Source: Maribacter aestuarii
GTDB taxonomy: Bacteria > Bacteroidota > Bacteroidia > Flavobacteriales > Flavobacteriaceae
Assembly: GCF_027474845.2 (NCBI RefSeq)
Contig: NZ_CP107031.2
Span: 2,308,501 to 2,372,500, forward strand
DNA: 64,000 nt
Direction of reading: 5' to 3'
The notes beneath the pieces were generated by a model that made no database searches, had not been told where the DNA came from, and saw nothing but the letters and a program-made list of their open reading frames with translations. Position numbers and translations under genes: made by a program. This document shows, piece by piece, positions 15,910-25,603 of this stretch (position 1 is its first letter; the number at the start of each line of letters is the position of its first letter).

Positions 15910-18900
15910 ATGAAAGAAGGCTTAGCAGGCAAAATTGCCAAGGTTTTTATCAACTCAAAACTTACCGTACTATTGATGATTGTTTTTATGGTCATCGGCG
16001 TGTACAGTTCCTTTCTCATTCCTAGGGAGGAAGAACCGCAGATTGATGTGCCTATGGCGGATATTTTTGTCGGATACCCCGGGGCAAGTCCTACGGAAGT
16101 GGAATCGCGGGTCATCAAACCCTTGGAGAAATTGATTTCGAACATAAAAGGGGTAGAGTATGTGTATTCCACTGCCATGAAAGAGCAGGGAATGGTCATC
16201 GTACAGTTTTATGTAGGCGAGGATATAGAACGTTCGTTCGTGAAATTGTACAATGAAATTAACAAACATATGGACATTATGCCCCAAGGCGTTACATTTC
16301 CTTTGGTCAAGACACGAGCTATCGATGACGTTCCTATGTTGGGGCTAACGCTGTGGAGCGAGAATTATGACGATTATCAACTCAAACAAATTGCACAAGA
16401 ACTTACTAACGAAATTGAAAAAGTAAACGATGTATCCGCGACCCATAAAATCGGGGGTCGTGACCGACAGCTTAGAGTTGTTTTGGACAAGGATAAAATG
16501 GCGGAAAGCGGATTGGATTTTCTATCCGTTTCCGAAATGATCAAGGCCAATAACCAACAAATGGCCAGCGGCAGTTTTGACAAGAACGATATCGAGTTTT
16601 TGGTGACTACCGGACGATTTCTGAAAAACAACGAGGATGTTGAAAATTTGATTGTTGGTACGCAACAGAACAAACCCATATATCTAAAACAAATCGCTGC
16701 CATACAAGATGGTCCGGAAGTACCCAAAAATTATGTGTCATTAGGTTTTGGTCAGGCCAGCGAAAATGCCGCCACTTATAGATCGGAATATCCTGCGGTA
16801 ACCATTTCCATTGCCAAACGCAAAGGTGCCGATGCGATGAAGATTTCAGACATCATTCTGGAGAAAGTAAATCATTTAAAAAAAGACCTGATTCCCGATG
16901 ACGTACATGTAGAGGTTACGCGGAACTATGGTGAAACCGCCTCCCATAAAGTATCGGAACTACTGATGCACCTTATCGGTGCGATAATCGCGGTGACCTT
17001 TGTGGTCATGTTGGCCATGGGCTGGCGCGGTGGTTTAGTAGTGTTTTTATCGGTACCCATTACTTTCGCACTTACCCTGTTGAGCTATTATATGCTGAAT
17101 TATACATTGAACAGGATTACGCTTTTTGCGTTGGTTTTTGTGACGGGTATTGTTGTAGATGATTCCATCATCATTGCGGAGAACATGCACCGACATTTCA
17201 AGATGAAAAGGCTACCGTTCAAGCAAGCAGCATTATATGCTATTAATGAAGTGGGTAACCCAACGATTCTGGCCACGTTTACGGTAATTGCATCGGTATT
17301 GCCCATGGCCTTCGTTTCGGGTCTTATGGGCCCGTATATGTCGCCGATGCCCATTGGGGCTTCTATAGCGATGATATTGTCGCTCTTTGTGGCATTGACC
17401 ATAACACCCTACTTGGGATATATCTTCCTTCGGGGAAAAGAGAAGAAAGGAGAGGGAAAAGTAGAGAAACCTTTGGAGGATACTTTTATCTACCGCATCT
17501 ATGAGAAGTTTGAAAAACCTTTGATTGAGAACAGAAAGAAGCGTTGGCTCTTTTTAGGAATCACCTTCTTGTTGTTATTGGGTTCTATCGGACTGTTCTT
17601 TACCAAATCGGTTGCTGTAAAGATGTTGCCGTTCGATAATAAAAATGAATTTCAGGTTGTAATCGATATGCCCGAAGGCACTACTTTGGAGCGCACCGGA
17701 GTGGTTGCCCAAGAGATTTCGCAATACTTATCCACGAGGCCTGAAGTCATAAATTACCAAAGTTATGTAGGTACTTCCGCCCCAATAACTTTTAACGGTT
17801 TGGTACGACATTATGACCTGCGCGGAGGTAGTAATATGGCGGACATTCAAGTGAACCTTATTGATAAGGGAGAACGGAGCGCACAAAGTCATGACATCGC
17901 CAGTCTCTTGCGCCCAAAGATCCAGAAAATAGGTAATAGATACGATGCTAATATTAAAATTGTCGAGGTGCCTCCAGGACCACCTGTGCTCTCCACTATC
18001 GTCGGGGAAATCTACGGGCCGGATTATGACCAACAAATCCAAATAGCTAATCAGGTACAGGGTATCTTGAACAATACTCAGGATGTAGTGGACGTGGATT
18101 GGATGGTGGAGGCAGATCAGACCGAGTACGAGTTCGTTATCGATAAGGAAAAAGCGATGCTTTATGGCGTAGCGCCTCAGCAAATAGTACATACCATGAA
18201 CATGGCGCTTTCAGAAAGAGCTGTGACCACTTTGTATGACGAGGATGCCTCTGAGCAAATATGCTTGATTTTGGCTTTGGATGAAAAGGAGAAGTCCACC
18301 ATAAGCGATATTGCCCAACTCAAGGTGAAATCATTGCAAGGAACAATGATTACGGTCGGTGATTTGGTTCAAATTGAGGAAACAACACGGGCTAAAAATA
18401 TTTATCGAAAGAACCAGAAACGCGTTGTCTATGTACTGGCAGATATGGCAGGAGAATTGGAAAGCCCTGTATATGCGATATTGGGCATGACTGATAAACT
18501 GGCAGAAATGAACCTGCCCAAAGGATTTTCCCTTGATGAACTTTATTTGAATCAACCCGAGTTTGAAGATGATTATACGGTGAAATGGGATGGCGAATGG
18601 CAAATTACCTTGGAGGTGTTTCGAGATTTGGGACTAGCATTTTTAGGGGTCATCATCATCATTTATATCTTGATTGTCGGATGGTTCCAGAATTTTAAGG
18701 CTCCCATTGTAATGATGGTAGCCATTCCGCTGTCATTGATTGGAATCATATTGGGCCATTGGATGCTAGGTGCGTTTTTTACGGCGACTTCTTTTATTGG
18801 AATGATTGCCTTGGCCGGTATTATGGTACGAAACTCCGTTTTGCTGATTGATTTTATAAATCTGCGTTTAGCAGAGGGAATATCTTTGAAACAGTCCGTT

Positions 18901-19140
18901 ATCGAAGCAGGTGCCGTACGTACTACTCCTATCTTATTGACAGCGGGCACAGTGGTTATTGGGGCCTTTGTTATTCTGTTCGACCCAATTTTTCAGGGGT
19001 TGGCCATCTCCTTGATGGGTGGCACTATTGTTTCAACGGTATTGACGCTTTTGGTCGTTCCTTTGGTGTACTTCATGATCGAAAGAAAGAATTATCCAGA
19101 AACAGTGATTCAAGAAGTAAAAGGTAAAGTTGACGAATAA
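15910..19140 (+). CDS. RND-family efflux pump, inner membrane subunit (AcrB-like)
   Basis: 1,076 residues with the two-fold RND layout: TM1 near 15-35, large periplasmic loop, TM2-6 block, second loop and TM8-12 block. The TM4 proton-relay region has the VVDDSIIIAEN motif (two Asp), closer to hydrophobe/amphiphile pumps than to the heavy-metal (CusA) motif. The C-terminal part has AGIMVRNSVLLIDF. Substrate is not predictable from sequence. It is the third gene of the tolC-adaptor-pump operon, and the small PII-like and DUF2892 genes follow. Confidence 0.92.
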   Translation: MKEGLAGKIAKVFINSKLTVLLMIVFMVIGVYSSFLIPREEEPQIDVPMADIFVGYPGASPTEVESRVIKPLEKLISNIKGVEYVYSTAMKEQGMVIVQFYVGEDIERSFVKLYNEINKHMDIMPQGVTFPLVKTRAIDDVPMLGLTLWSENYDDYQLKQIAQELTNEIEKVNDVSATHKIGGRDRQLRVVLDKDKMAESGLDFLSVSEMIKANNQQMASGSFDKNDIEFLVTTGRFLKNNEDVENLIVGTQQNKPIYLKQIAAIQDGPEVPKNYVSLGFGQASENAATYRSEYPAVTISIAKRKGADAMKISDIILEKVNHLKKDLIPDDVHVEVTRNYGETASHKVSELLMHLIGAIIAVTFVVMLAMGWRGGLVVFLSVPITFALTLLSYYMLNYTLNRITLFALVFVTGIVVDDSIIIAENMHRHFKMKRLPFKQAALYAINEVGNPTILATFTVIASVLPMAFVSGLMGPYMSPMPIGASIAMILSLFVALTITPYLGYIFLRGKEKKGEGKVEKPLEDTFIYRIYEKFEKPLIENRKKRWLFLGITFLLLLGSIGLFFTKSVAVKMLPFDNKNEFQVVIDMPEGTTLERTGVVAQEISQYLSTRPEVINYQSYVGTSAPITFNGLVRHYDLRGGSNMADIQVNLIDKGERSAQSHDIASLLRPKIQKIGNRYDANIKIVEVPPGPPVLSTIVGEIYGPDYDQQIQIANQVQGILNNTQDVVDVDWMVEADQTEYEFVIDKEKAMLYGVAPQQIVHTMNMALSERAVTTLYDEDASEQICLILALDEKEKSTISDIAQLKVKSLQGTMITVGDLVQIEETTRAKNIYRKNQKRVVYVLADMAGELESPVYAILGMTDKLAEMNLPKGFSLDELYLNQPEFEDDYTVKWDGEWQITLEVFRDLGLAFLGVIIIIYILIVGWFQNFKAPIVMMVAIPLSLIGIILGHWMLGAFFTATSFIGMIALAGIMVRNSVLLIDFINLRLAEGISLKQSVIEAGAVRTTPILLTAGTVVIGAFVILFDPIFQGLAISLMGGTIVSTVLTLLVVPLVYFMIERKNYPETVIQEVKGKVDE

Positions 19141-19208
19141 GGAATACAGGAAGGATACGAACGAAACAATTTCAGCCTTCGCAGGAATGATATAAAAACT
19201 AATTATTC

Positions 19209-19514
19209 ATGAAACTATTAATTGTAACAGTAGTAGAGGAATTCGAGAAAGAAATTCTAAGACTTTTTAAGGAAGCTCGTATAGAAAATTTCAGTGGTTC
19301 TGATATTGATGGCTATAAAAACGTCACTTCGATGGTACACACATCCAGTTGGTTCCCTAGTGAGAAAGGAGGGGTAGAATCAAGTTTATTCTTTTCATTT
19401 ACGGAAGATGAGAATATCGACTCACTTTTTGAAATGATAAAAGAATTCAATAACAAGCTGGAAACAAACAATCCTATCAAGGCAATTGTAGTGCCTATCG
19501 AAAAATCAATTTGA
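19209..19514 (+). CDS. Small PII-like protein in efflux operon
   Basis: A 101-residue protein with a beta-alpha-beta pattern: MKLLIVTVVEEFEKEILRLFKEA at the start, a middle loop with Trp-Phe-Pro (SSWFPSEKGG), and a final strand KAIVVPIEK. This resembles PII-like or DUF3240-type small proteins that accompany RND/metal efflux systems and may sense a ligand or modulate the pump. The T-loop signature of true GlnB is absent. It lies 68 bp after the pump gene and 13 bp before the DUF2892 gene. Confidence 0.6.
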   Translation: MKLLIVTVVEEFEKEILRLFKEARIENFSGSDIDGYKNVTSMVHTSSWFPSEKGGVESSLFFSFTEDENIDSLFEMIKEFNNKLETNNPIKAIVVPIEKSI

Positions 19515-19527
19515 AGAATTAAGTAAT

Positions 19528-19713
19528 ATGAAAAATAGAATCGTAAGGGCCATAGCAGGCTCGTTTATATTAATCAGTTTGTTAATGGCCATTTATGTCA
19601 ACCTCAATTGGCTTTGGTTTACTGCCTTCGTAGGGGCCAACCTATTGCAATCTGCTTTTACCAAATGGTGTTTGATGGAAGATATCCTGTCCAAATTCGG
19701 AATCAAAGACTAG
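19528..19713 (+). CDS. DUF2892 family small membrane protein (YgaP-TM like)
   Basis: 61 residues with two hydrophobic helices (about 7-24 and 28-45), a short basic N-terminus, and the closing CLMEDILSKFGIK segment typical of the inner-membrane rhodanese-associated DUF2892 family. The domain is usually fused or linked to a rhodanese; here the rhodanese is encoded separately at 11.1 kb. Last gene of the efflux operon. Confidence 0.8.
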   Translation: MKNRIVRAIAGSFILISLLMAIYVNLNWLWFTAFVGANLLQSAFTKWCLMEDILSKFGIKD

Positions 19714-19749
19714 GGTAATGTTGTATTTTTATGGATTAAGCATCATATC

Positions 19750-20403
19750 ATGACCATCCACCATTTTGGCGAAGGAAATTCGCTTTTGAATAAGTTTATC
19801 TCAGAAATCAGGGATGTTGAAATACAAAAAGACTCCATGAGGTTTCGGCGTAATATTGAACGTATTGGGGAAATACTCAGTTATGAAATGAGTAAGTCTT
19901 TGAGCTATGTCAATAAAACGGTTGAAACTCCCTTTGGCAAAAAAGAAATGCATCTACCCACCGATAATTTAGTGCTATGTTCGGTTTTACGTGCCGGATT
20001 GCCTTTGCATCAAGGTATGCTCAACTATTTTGATGGGGCCGAAAATGCTTTTATTTCTGCTTATCGCCATCATCGGGGCGATGAGGACGCCTTTGAGGTT
20101 ATCGTAAAATATTTTGCAGCACCCTCCTTAGAAAATAAAACCTTAGTATTGACCGATCCCATGCTGGCAACGGGTAAAACTTTGGAGAACGTACTTAGCG
20201 CATTGAAAGATCATGGCGTACCTTCGCAGATTCATATTATTTCCGTAATTGGTTCTAGAGGAGGCATAGAACATGTCAAAAAAGTTTTTCCTGATAACAC
20301 TCACTTATGGATTGCGGCTATCGATCCTGAACTGAATAACAAAGGCTATATTCTTCCTGGTATTGGTGACGCGGGTGACTTAGCATTTGGGGAAAAGTTG
20401 TGA
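19750..20403 (+). CDS. upp: Uracil phosphoribosyltransferase
   Basis: 217 residues with the UPRT signatures: a PRPP loop VLTDPMLATGKTL (Asp-Pro-Met-Leu-Ala-Thr-Gly) near residues 134-146, LRAGLPLHQGM near 79-89 and the C-terminal uracil-binding PGIGDAGDLAFG. It salvages uracil and PRPP to UMP in the cytoplasm. A -7 box TATTTTTA lies about 20 bp upstream of the start, so it probably has its own promoter rather than belonging to the efflux operon. Confidence 0.95.
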   Translation: MTIHHFGEGNSLLNKFISEIRDVEIQKDSMRFRRNIERIGEILSYEMSKSLSYVNKTVETPFGKKEMHLPTDNLVLCSVLRAGLPLHQGMLNYFDGAENAFISAYRHHRGDEDAFEVIVKYFAAPSLENKTLVLTDPMLATGKTLENVLSALKDHGVPSQIHIISVIGSRGGIEHVKKVFPDNTHLWIAAIDPELNNKGYILPGIGDAGDLAFGEKL

Positions 20404-20485
20404 CTAGAACTTGTATTTATTTATGATTCAAGTGCCAATCAGATTGGGGTAAATGGCCTTTTTGGAAACTCAGAGGTCAATACAC

Positions 20486-21640
20486 TCAAAAACTCCAACG
20501 TAATCTGGCAAAAAAGCTGTTTCCTAAGCTTTGATACCGCCCAAACTCAAAGAAGGATTGTCCGGTAAAATCCAACTCCCAGTTCGTAGCAATGGAATAC
20601 TTGAACGAAGGAATCAGGATTACGGAATGATTCGTGGGGGAATAGATAAAACTTGTAGTAGCCGAAAAAATTGGGGAAAATTCTTTTGACAGTTGAAGGA
20701 AACTAGAAAATTCAAAAGGCATAAGGTTCTTGGCCGAAATATTCAGGAATTTGAGGTTTTCGACCCCTCCAGAAAAATTATCCTCCACGCTGTTATACAA
20801 TAAGGATCCGTTGATGTAAAGACCATTTTCAAAACCGTAGTCTGTCGAAAAAGATGCACTTAAAACGTTTTGAGAATCATCGGTATCCTTATAAGGAACA
20901 AAATAGGAAAACTCGCCCTTAAACCCTGCGTCTTTCATATTCCCTGCCCAGCCGGTGCCGATTACCCAATCATTTTGATACATCCCTGTCAGTATTTGAA
21001 TGTCGTAGGACCACTTGTTAAAATTATACATGACAGCAACGATATCATCGTCTCCACGGCTTCCCTTTTTTGCTGCCAGTTCAATTTTACTGAAACCATC
21101 CAAAAAGTACTGTATTCGTACGGCATCACTTCCCGGACGCTCTTCATAGTCAAAATCAAGAAAATTATATGTATTGAAAATATCGTTCGGGTTCCAGATC
21201 AGGTTTCTGGCCCAGTTTACCCTCTGCCTTCCCAAAGTTATGTCCCAATGGCCTTTGGTATAATTGACCAGCGCCCTATCTATGGCTACATTGAGTACCG
21301 TTTCGTTCGTATCCAAAAGGTTCCATGAAAGACCGACCCAACCATTATCCTGTGAAATAATGTCTGAAAACCCGGAAATATTTTCGATGTTGTCCCCATA
21401 GAACATACGATTTCTAAACTCCAATCGGGCGGTGAATTCCTGGGATGGAATATATTTGAAATTGAGCCTATTATGCAAAAAGGTGGTCCACTGCAATTGC
21501 TCAAGTCGATCCACAAAACTGAATTCATGTAGATTTTTGATATAACCCGTCAGGAATAATTTGGTATCCTTTTCCTGGCCGAAAACCGTGAATGCACAAA
21601 ACAGAAAAACGGCCATGGTTTTTGTTGAATAGGGCATCAT
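20486..21640 (-). CDS. Outer-membrane barrel protein of an ABC/LolA-like operon
   Basis: 384 residues with a signal peptide (cleaved near FGQEK) and strand-rich sequence ending in ARLRWSF, a C-terminal aromatic barrel signal. The first half contains TLGRQRVNWARNLIWNPNDIFNTYNFLDF, a porin-like feature seen in DUF1302/alginate-export-type barrels. It ends an operon with an ABC ATPase, two FtsX-type permeases and a LolA-like protein (gaps of 2-4 bp or overlaps), so it is probably the outer-membrane part of that export or sorting system. Exact substrate unknown. Confidence 0.65.
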   Translation of the reverse strand: MMPYSTKTMAVFLFCAFTVFGQEKDTKLFLTGYIKNLHEFSFVDRLEQLQWTTFLHNRLNFKYIPSQEFTARLEFRNRMFYGDNIENISGFSDIISQDNGWVGLSWNLLDTNETVLNVAIDRALVNYTKGHWDITLGRQRVNWARNLIWNPNDIFNTYNFLDFDYEERPGSDAVRIQYFLDGFSKIELAAKKGSRGDDDIVAVMYNFNKWSYDIQILTGMYQNDWVIGTGWAGNMKDAGFKGEFSYFVPYKDTDDSQNVLSASFSTDYGFENGLYINGSLLYNSVEDNFSGGVENLKFLNISAKNLMPFEFSSFLQLSKEFSPIFSATTSFIYSPTNHSVILIPSFKYSIATNWELDFTGQSFFEFGRYQSLGNSFFARLRWSF

Positions 21641-21642
21641 GG

Positions 21643-22341
21643 CTATGTAGGAATCTGTTGCTTATCTGAATCTACCATACCATCTACCAAGGTGATTACC
21701 CTTCTCGCCTTTTTAATCACCCTTTGGTCATGGGTAGAGAATAGGAATGTAATCTTTTCTTCTTTATTGAGTTTGGCCATGATATCCAATAGGTTCCCTG
21801 CAGACTTGGAGTCGAGGTTTGCCGTTGGTTCATCAGCAAGGATGATCTTTGGTTTGGAGGCCAAGGCCCTGGCCACGGCCACCCGTTGCTGCTGTCCGCC
21901 CGAAAGTTCCCCGGGCCTGCTGTTTACCTTATCCTCAAGGCCCACTTCTTCCAACAAGGTCATAACGCGCTCCTCCCTATCCTTTTTAGACATCTTTTGC
22001 AGTTGGAGCACAAAGCCTACATTTTCCTTAGCGGTAAGCACGGGAAGCAAGTTGAACGACTGAAAAACAAAGCCGATATTCTGAAGCCGAAAGTCGATCA
22101 ATTTATTTTGCGATAGCTTGGTGATCTCTACACCATCGATAAAAACGGTACCGGAGGTTGGCTCATCCAAACCACCGATCATGTTCAGTAAGGTAGATTT
22201 ACCAGAGCCCGACGGTCCTACCAGAGCTACGAATTCCCCTTCTTCTATGTGAAGATGCACATTTTGAACCGCGTGAACAGGAATTGTTTTAGGATTGAAT
22301 GTTTTACTCACATTATGTGCATCGATAATTGTTTTGGCCAT
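21643..22341 (-). CDS. ABC transporter ATP-binding protein (LolD/MacB type)
   Basis: 232 residues with Walker A GPSGSGKST (residues 42-50), Q-loop with FVFQSFNLLP, signature LSGGQQQRVAVARAL (about 144-158), Walker B IILADEPT, D-loop NLDSKS and an H-loop FSTHD. This is the LolD/MacB/FtsE subfamily that energises mechanotransmission by FtsX-type permeases rather than classical transport. The two permeases upstream in the same operon are its partners. Confidence 0.95.
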   Translation of the reverse strand: MAKTIIDAHNVSKTFNPKTIPVHAVQNVHLHIEEGEFVALVGPSGSGKSTLLNMIGGLDEPTSGTVFIDGVEITKLSQNKLIDFRLQNIGFVFQSFNLLPVLTAKENVGFVLQLQKMSKKDREERVMTLLEEVGLEDKVNSRPGELSGGQQQRVAVARALASKPKIILADEPTANLDSKSAGNLLDIMAKLNKEEKITFLFSTHDQRVIKKARRVITLVDGMVDSDKQQIPT

Positions 22342-22345
22342 GATT

Positions 22346-23563
22346 CTAAATTTTTCGTATCGCTTCCGATGGGTTTAGCTGTAAAGCCCTGTAGGCAGGA
22401 TAGAGGGCGGATATCAGGGCCGTAATCAAGAACATCACCGCTACAATCCCGTATTTTTGGTTCTCCAAGGCCGGGTAAATGATCGAGGTGAACCCATAAG
22501 AGGACAATCCTTCGGAAAACATAGAGATATCGATGCCCTGTTTGCCCAAATAAGCGATACTTGCCCATCCGATCAACAGTCCGATGGGGCACCCTATTAA
22601 TGTGAGGTACAGCGTCTCCAGCATGATCATTGAAAATAACTTGGTTTTGTTCAGTCCGATGGCCATCAACATACCGAGTTCCCGTACCCGTTCCAGAACC
22701 GACATCAACATGGTATTAATGATTCCGAAAGTCAGCGCTAATAAGATGATGCCGGTAACAATGTAGGTGTACATATTAAAGGAATCGATGACCATACTCA
22801 ATTCCGGTGAAAGCGCTTTCCAGTCTTCCACTTTTCCTTGGGGCACCAAGCGTTTGCTGCGTTCCTTTACCCAAGCAAGTTGCTTTTCATCATTTAACAA
22901 AATGGCTATTTCATTACTTTCGTCCGGTTTCAGAAACAACAATTTTCCCAAATGGTCTTGGGGCACGTAAACATGTACTTCATCCAAGGAAATATTCTTG
23001 GATCGATAGATACCGCCCACCCGAAAGGCTGCCGATACCATCTCTGATTTCACATTCGTAAACATCAAGACCACCTTGCTCTTGAGTTTTACCTTGAGTT
23101 TTTTGGCCAATTTTACTCCGATAAGCAGTTCGTTTTCCTTGCCCGTTTCAAAATAAGATCCCTCGACCAAATTTTCATGCAACCTGATCTGTTCTTTCTC
23201 GACTGCCGGTTCAATACCGAAAACCTTCACGCCACTTGCCGTGGTCGGGGAAGTAATCATTCCCGTGGCTATGACCCGTGAACTAACAGAGTGTACCCTA
23301 TCGTCTGATTGAAGCTCGGCTACGATTTCCTTTGCTCTCGACAACGCATACTTTGATTCGTTTTCCACATCGAACAAAGGATGGTGAATTTGAATATGTG
23401 ACAATTGCCTGAACACCGAGTCATCAATATTGTTTTGGTATAGGCCCCAGGCAAATGCAAGTATGAAAACCCCTGCCCATAGACCAATGATAATGGAACA
23501 GATCACCACTAGACTTCGGGTCTTGTTCCGCCAAATATTTCGCCAAGCAATTTGTACCAACAT
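22346..23563 (-). CDS. FtsX-like ABC permease (LolC/LolE type), copy 2
   Basis: 405 residues: TM1 near 18-38 after IAWRNIWRNKTRS, a large periplasmic MacB-PCD-like domain (about 45-265), then three C-terminal helices with the FGIINTMLMSVLERVRELGMLMAIGL motif and the coupling region near LNPSEAIR. It pairs with the neighbouring permease, presumably as a heterodimer moving a lipoprotein or lipid from the inner membrane. Start is 2 bp after the stop of the other permease gene. Confidence 0.9.
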   Translation of the reverse strand: MLVQIAWRNIWRNKTRSLVVICSIIIGLWAGVFILAFAWGLYQNNIDDSVFRQLSHIQIHHPLFDVENESKYALSRAKEIVAELQSDDRVHSVSSRVIATGMITSPTTASGVKVFGIEPAVEKEQIRLHENLVEGSYFETGKENELLIGVKLAKKLKVKLKSKVVLMFTNVKSEMVSAAFRVGGIYRSKNISLDEVHVYVPQDHLGKLLFLKPDESNEIAILLNDEKQLAWVKERSKRLVPQGKVEDWKALSPELSMVIDSFNMYTYIVTGIILLALTFGIINTMLMSVLERVRELGMLMAIGLNKTKLFSMIMLETLYLTLIGCPIGLLIGWASIAYLGKQGIDISMFSEGLSSYGFTSIIYPALENQKYGIVAVMFLITALISALYPAYRALQLNPSEAIRKI

Positions 23564-23565
23564 CC

Positions 23566-24789
23566 TTAACTGTTTATAGCTTCGATCGGTTTTAACTTCA
23601 TCAACTTGAATCCGGGATAGAATGCCAAAAGGATCGACAGGGTCAAAACTATAAGAGTTTGCACTATAAAAATTTTCTCATGTGCCGATAAATAGATGAT
23701 CGGCTCCATGCCCCAATTTTCATATACCTGTTCCAATTCACCTGAAAAGCGTATCGGATACTTGGTGAGTATTTGCACCAATAGTATTCCGCCAATAATA
23801 CCCGCGACACAACCGATTAGCGATATCATTACCGACTCTAGCAACAGGATAAAGGCCAACAGGTGCTTTTTCATCCCGATGGCGATGAGTATCCCAAATT
23901 CACGTGTACGTTCATAGGTCATCATTAGCAAAGTGCCGAAGAGGCCAAATGAAATAATAAAGTAAAGAATACCAATAATAATATAATGCCCCGTGCTATC
24001 GGCTTCAATGAACTGGTCCATTTCCGGCATCATCTCTTTCCATGCCATGACTTCGTAGCGATTAGGGTCAAGGTTTTTTTCTATCATGAGCTTCTGCTTC
24101 TCCAAGTTTGATGTCTTGCCCAACATAATGGACAGAGCCGTTATTCTATTATCCGCACCATGCATGTATTGTGCCTGTTGCAATGGCATGTATACAACAT
24201 TTTTGTTGAGTTCCGGGGAACCCAATGCAATAATGGCCTTGACCCTATATTTTCCGGCAGCGCTACTGGCATGATACCCTTGACCTATCAACACGAGTGT
24301 GTCGTTGATGGCGATTTTGAGTTGGTTTGCCAATCCTTCACCAATAGCCACCGCATTGTCGTTTATGGTTTCAAAATAGTGTCCGCGTACTACTTTTTCG
24401 TCAAGGTTATTGACCTCCATTTCTTTTTTTTGGTTGATTCCTAATAGCAAGACTCCTTTCGTTTTATCACCATAAGATGCCAAGGCAAAGGTTTCCAAGC
24501 GCGGCATGATGTTGGTAATATTGGGATTCTTCATTAAACGTTGTCCGAGTTGTTCATCCGCTTCAAAAGTGTTATCGATTGACCGCTCTTCCCAGTACCC
24601 GTTTTGATGGATTTGAAGATACCCTGAGGAATAACTCACCACGTTGTGTATCATGTTTTCGTATATCCCATCTGTAAACGACCGGAACATAATGGCGAAA
24701 AGGACCGCAAAGAATACCGAAGTAGAAGCAATCAAGGTTCTGCGTTTGTTACGCCAAATATTCAACCAGGCTATTTTTAAGAACATCAT
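23566..24789 (-). CDS. FtsX-like ABC permease (LolC/LolE type), copy 1
   Basis: 407 residues with the same order as its partner: LNIWRNKRRTLIAS before TM1, a long periplasmic domain, and TM2-4 with LFGTLLMMTYERTREFGILIAIGM and the final LKPIEAINS. The two copies are clearly related but diverged, as LolC and LolE are. The start overlaps the end of the LolA-like gene by 4 bp (ATGA-type coupling). Confidence 0.9.
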   Translation of the reverse strand: MMFLKIAWLNIWRNKRRTLIASTSVFFAVLFAIMFRSFTDGIYENMIHNVVSYSSGYLQIHQNGYWEERSIDNTFEADEQLGQRLMKNPNITNIMPRLETFALASYGDKTKGVLLLGINQKKEMEVNNLDEKVVRGHYFETINDNAVAIGEGLANQLKIAINDTLVLIGQGYHASSAAGKYRVKAIIALGSPELNKNVVYMPLQQAQYMHGADNRITALSIMLGKTSNLEKQKLMIEKNLDPNRYEVMAWKEMMPEMDQFIEADSTGHYIIIGILYFIISFGLFGTLLMMTYERTREFGILIAIGMKKHLLAFILLLESVMISLIGCVAGIIGGILLVQILTKYPIRFSGELEQVYENWGMEPIIYLSAHEKIFIVQTLIVLTLSILLAFYPGFKLMKLKPIEAINS

Positions 24790-25556
24790 TTCATTTGTTT
24801 CATATTTCGCGTAGAAAAGAAATCGTCCTTGATTTCTTCGTCGAACAGGATATCGTTATAGATAATAACCGTTTTATTACCTTCCTTATCAACCGGAATC
24901 ATCTCCAATCTGGAAGTTACTTTCCGGCCTCCCAATATTTTTACCTCACTCGAATTCATGATGTTGATCAACGTACCGTCCTCATCATAGAATTCTGCCT
25001 TTAACTGTAAAAAGTCTTCCGAGTCTATCCAAACGATTACCTTTTCCCAGACGATGGCAGCAGAAGGTTTGGGGATCATTTCTATTTTATAGCAATCGCT
25101 TCCCTGTATCATCTCTTTCCCCAAATGTTTATGGTCATAATCGTCTACGGCGGACGCCTCCTTTACCAGATCGTCGTTGGTGAAATCCGTACCCATCCAA
25201 CTTTGGGACATCATAGAAGGTGGTAATTTTATGGTGCGTTCGATCGAAGGAATCCAATTCCAGACTTCTTTTATCCGCTTTAAAAAAGTAATGCCTTTCT
25301 CCTTCGCCGGGGAAGTAACCAAAATCATTGAATACTCATCTCCCTTGGTCCAAGCTTTCATATTCATTTCCCTATGCCACTTGGGCCGAATGATTTGTAT
25401 GGTGATATCCGCCTGGGAAGTATTGCCCCGCATATTGTCATCTGCCCTCTTAACGACCTCCTTGGCTGAAAGATCCTGGAGTATTTTACTGGGTTTTGAG
25501 GATGCGGTGAAAGTAAGGATGCCTACAATCACTATTATGAAATGTAAATTTTTCAT
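24786..25556 (-). CDS. Outer membrane lipoprotein-sorting (LolA-like) protein
   Basis: 256 residues, signal peptide (hydrophobic residues 5-20). The body matches the LolA-like family: DNMRGNTSQADITIQIIRPKWHREMNMKAWTKG near the start, then GITFLKRIKEVWNWIPSIERTIKLP, the SQSWMGTDFTNDDL segment and a C-terminal IYNDILFDEEIKDDFFSTR. In this family the protein is a periplasmic carrier for a hydrophobic ligand. It heads the ABC/barrel operon. The putative -7 box (25561-25568) is so close that the mRNA would start at or next to the ATG (see findings). Confidence 0.8.
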   Translation of the reverse strand: MKNLHFIIVIVGILTFTASSKPSKILQDLSAKEVVKRADDNMRGNTSQADITIQIIRPKWHREMNMKAWTKGDEYSMILVTSPAKEKGITFLKRIKEVWNWIPSIERTIKLPPSMMSQSWMGTDFTNDDLVKEASAVDDYDHKHLGKEMIQGSDCYKIEMIPKPSAAIVWEKVIVWIDSEDFLQLKAEFYDEDGTLINIMNSSEVKILGGRKVTSRLEMIPVDKEGNKTVIIYNDILFDEEIKDDFFSTRNMKQMK

Positions 25557-25591
25557 ACATCAAATCTAGTTGACTCTTGACCACTATAAAA

Positions 25592-25603
25592 TGATGGATA
25601 TCA
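25592..25603 (-). promoter_or_regulatory. FNR/CRP-like palindrome, site 22 (ABC/LolA-like operon)
   Basis: TGAT-GGAT-ATCA on the minus strand, with a perfect -7 box TAGATTTG at 25561-25568, 29.5 bp from the repeat centre. Predicted transcription starts at about 25556, the A of the start codon. Confidence 0.65.

Noticed and set aside
15637..16287. Minus-strand frames inside the adaptor and RND genes
   Set aside because: They overlap conserved coding sequence of the efflux operon and show no domain of their own.
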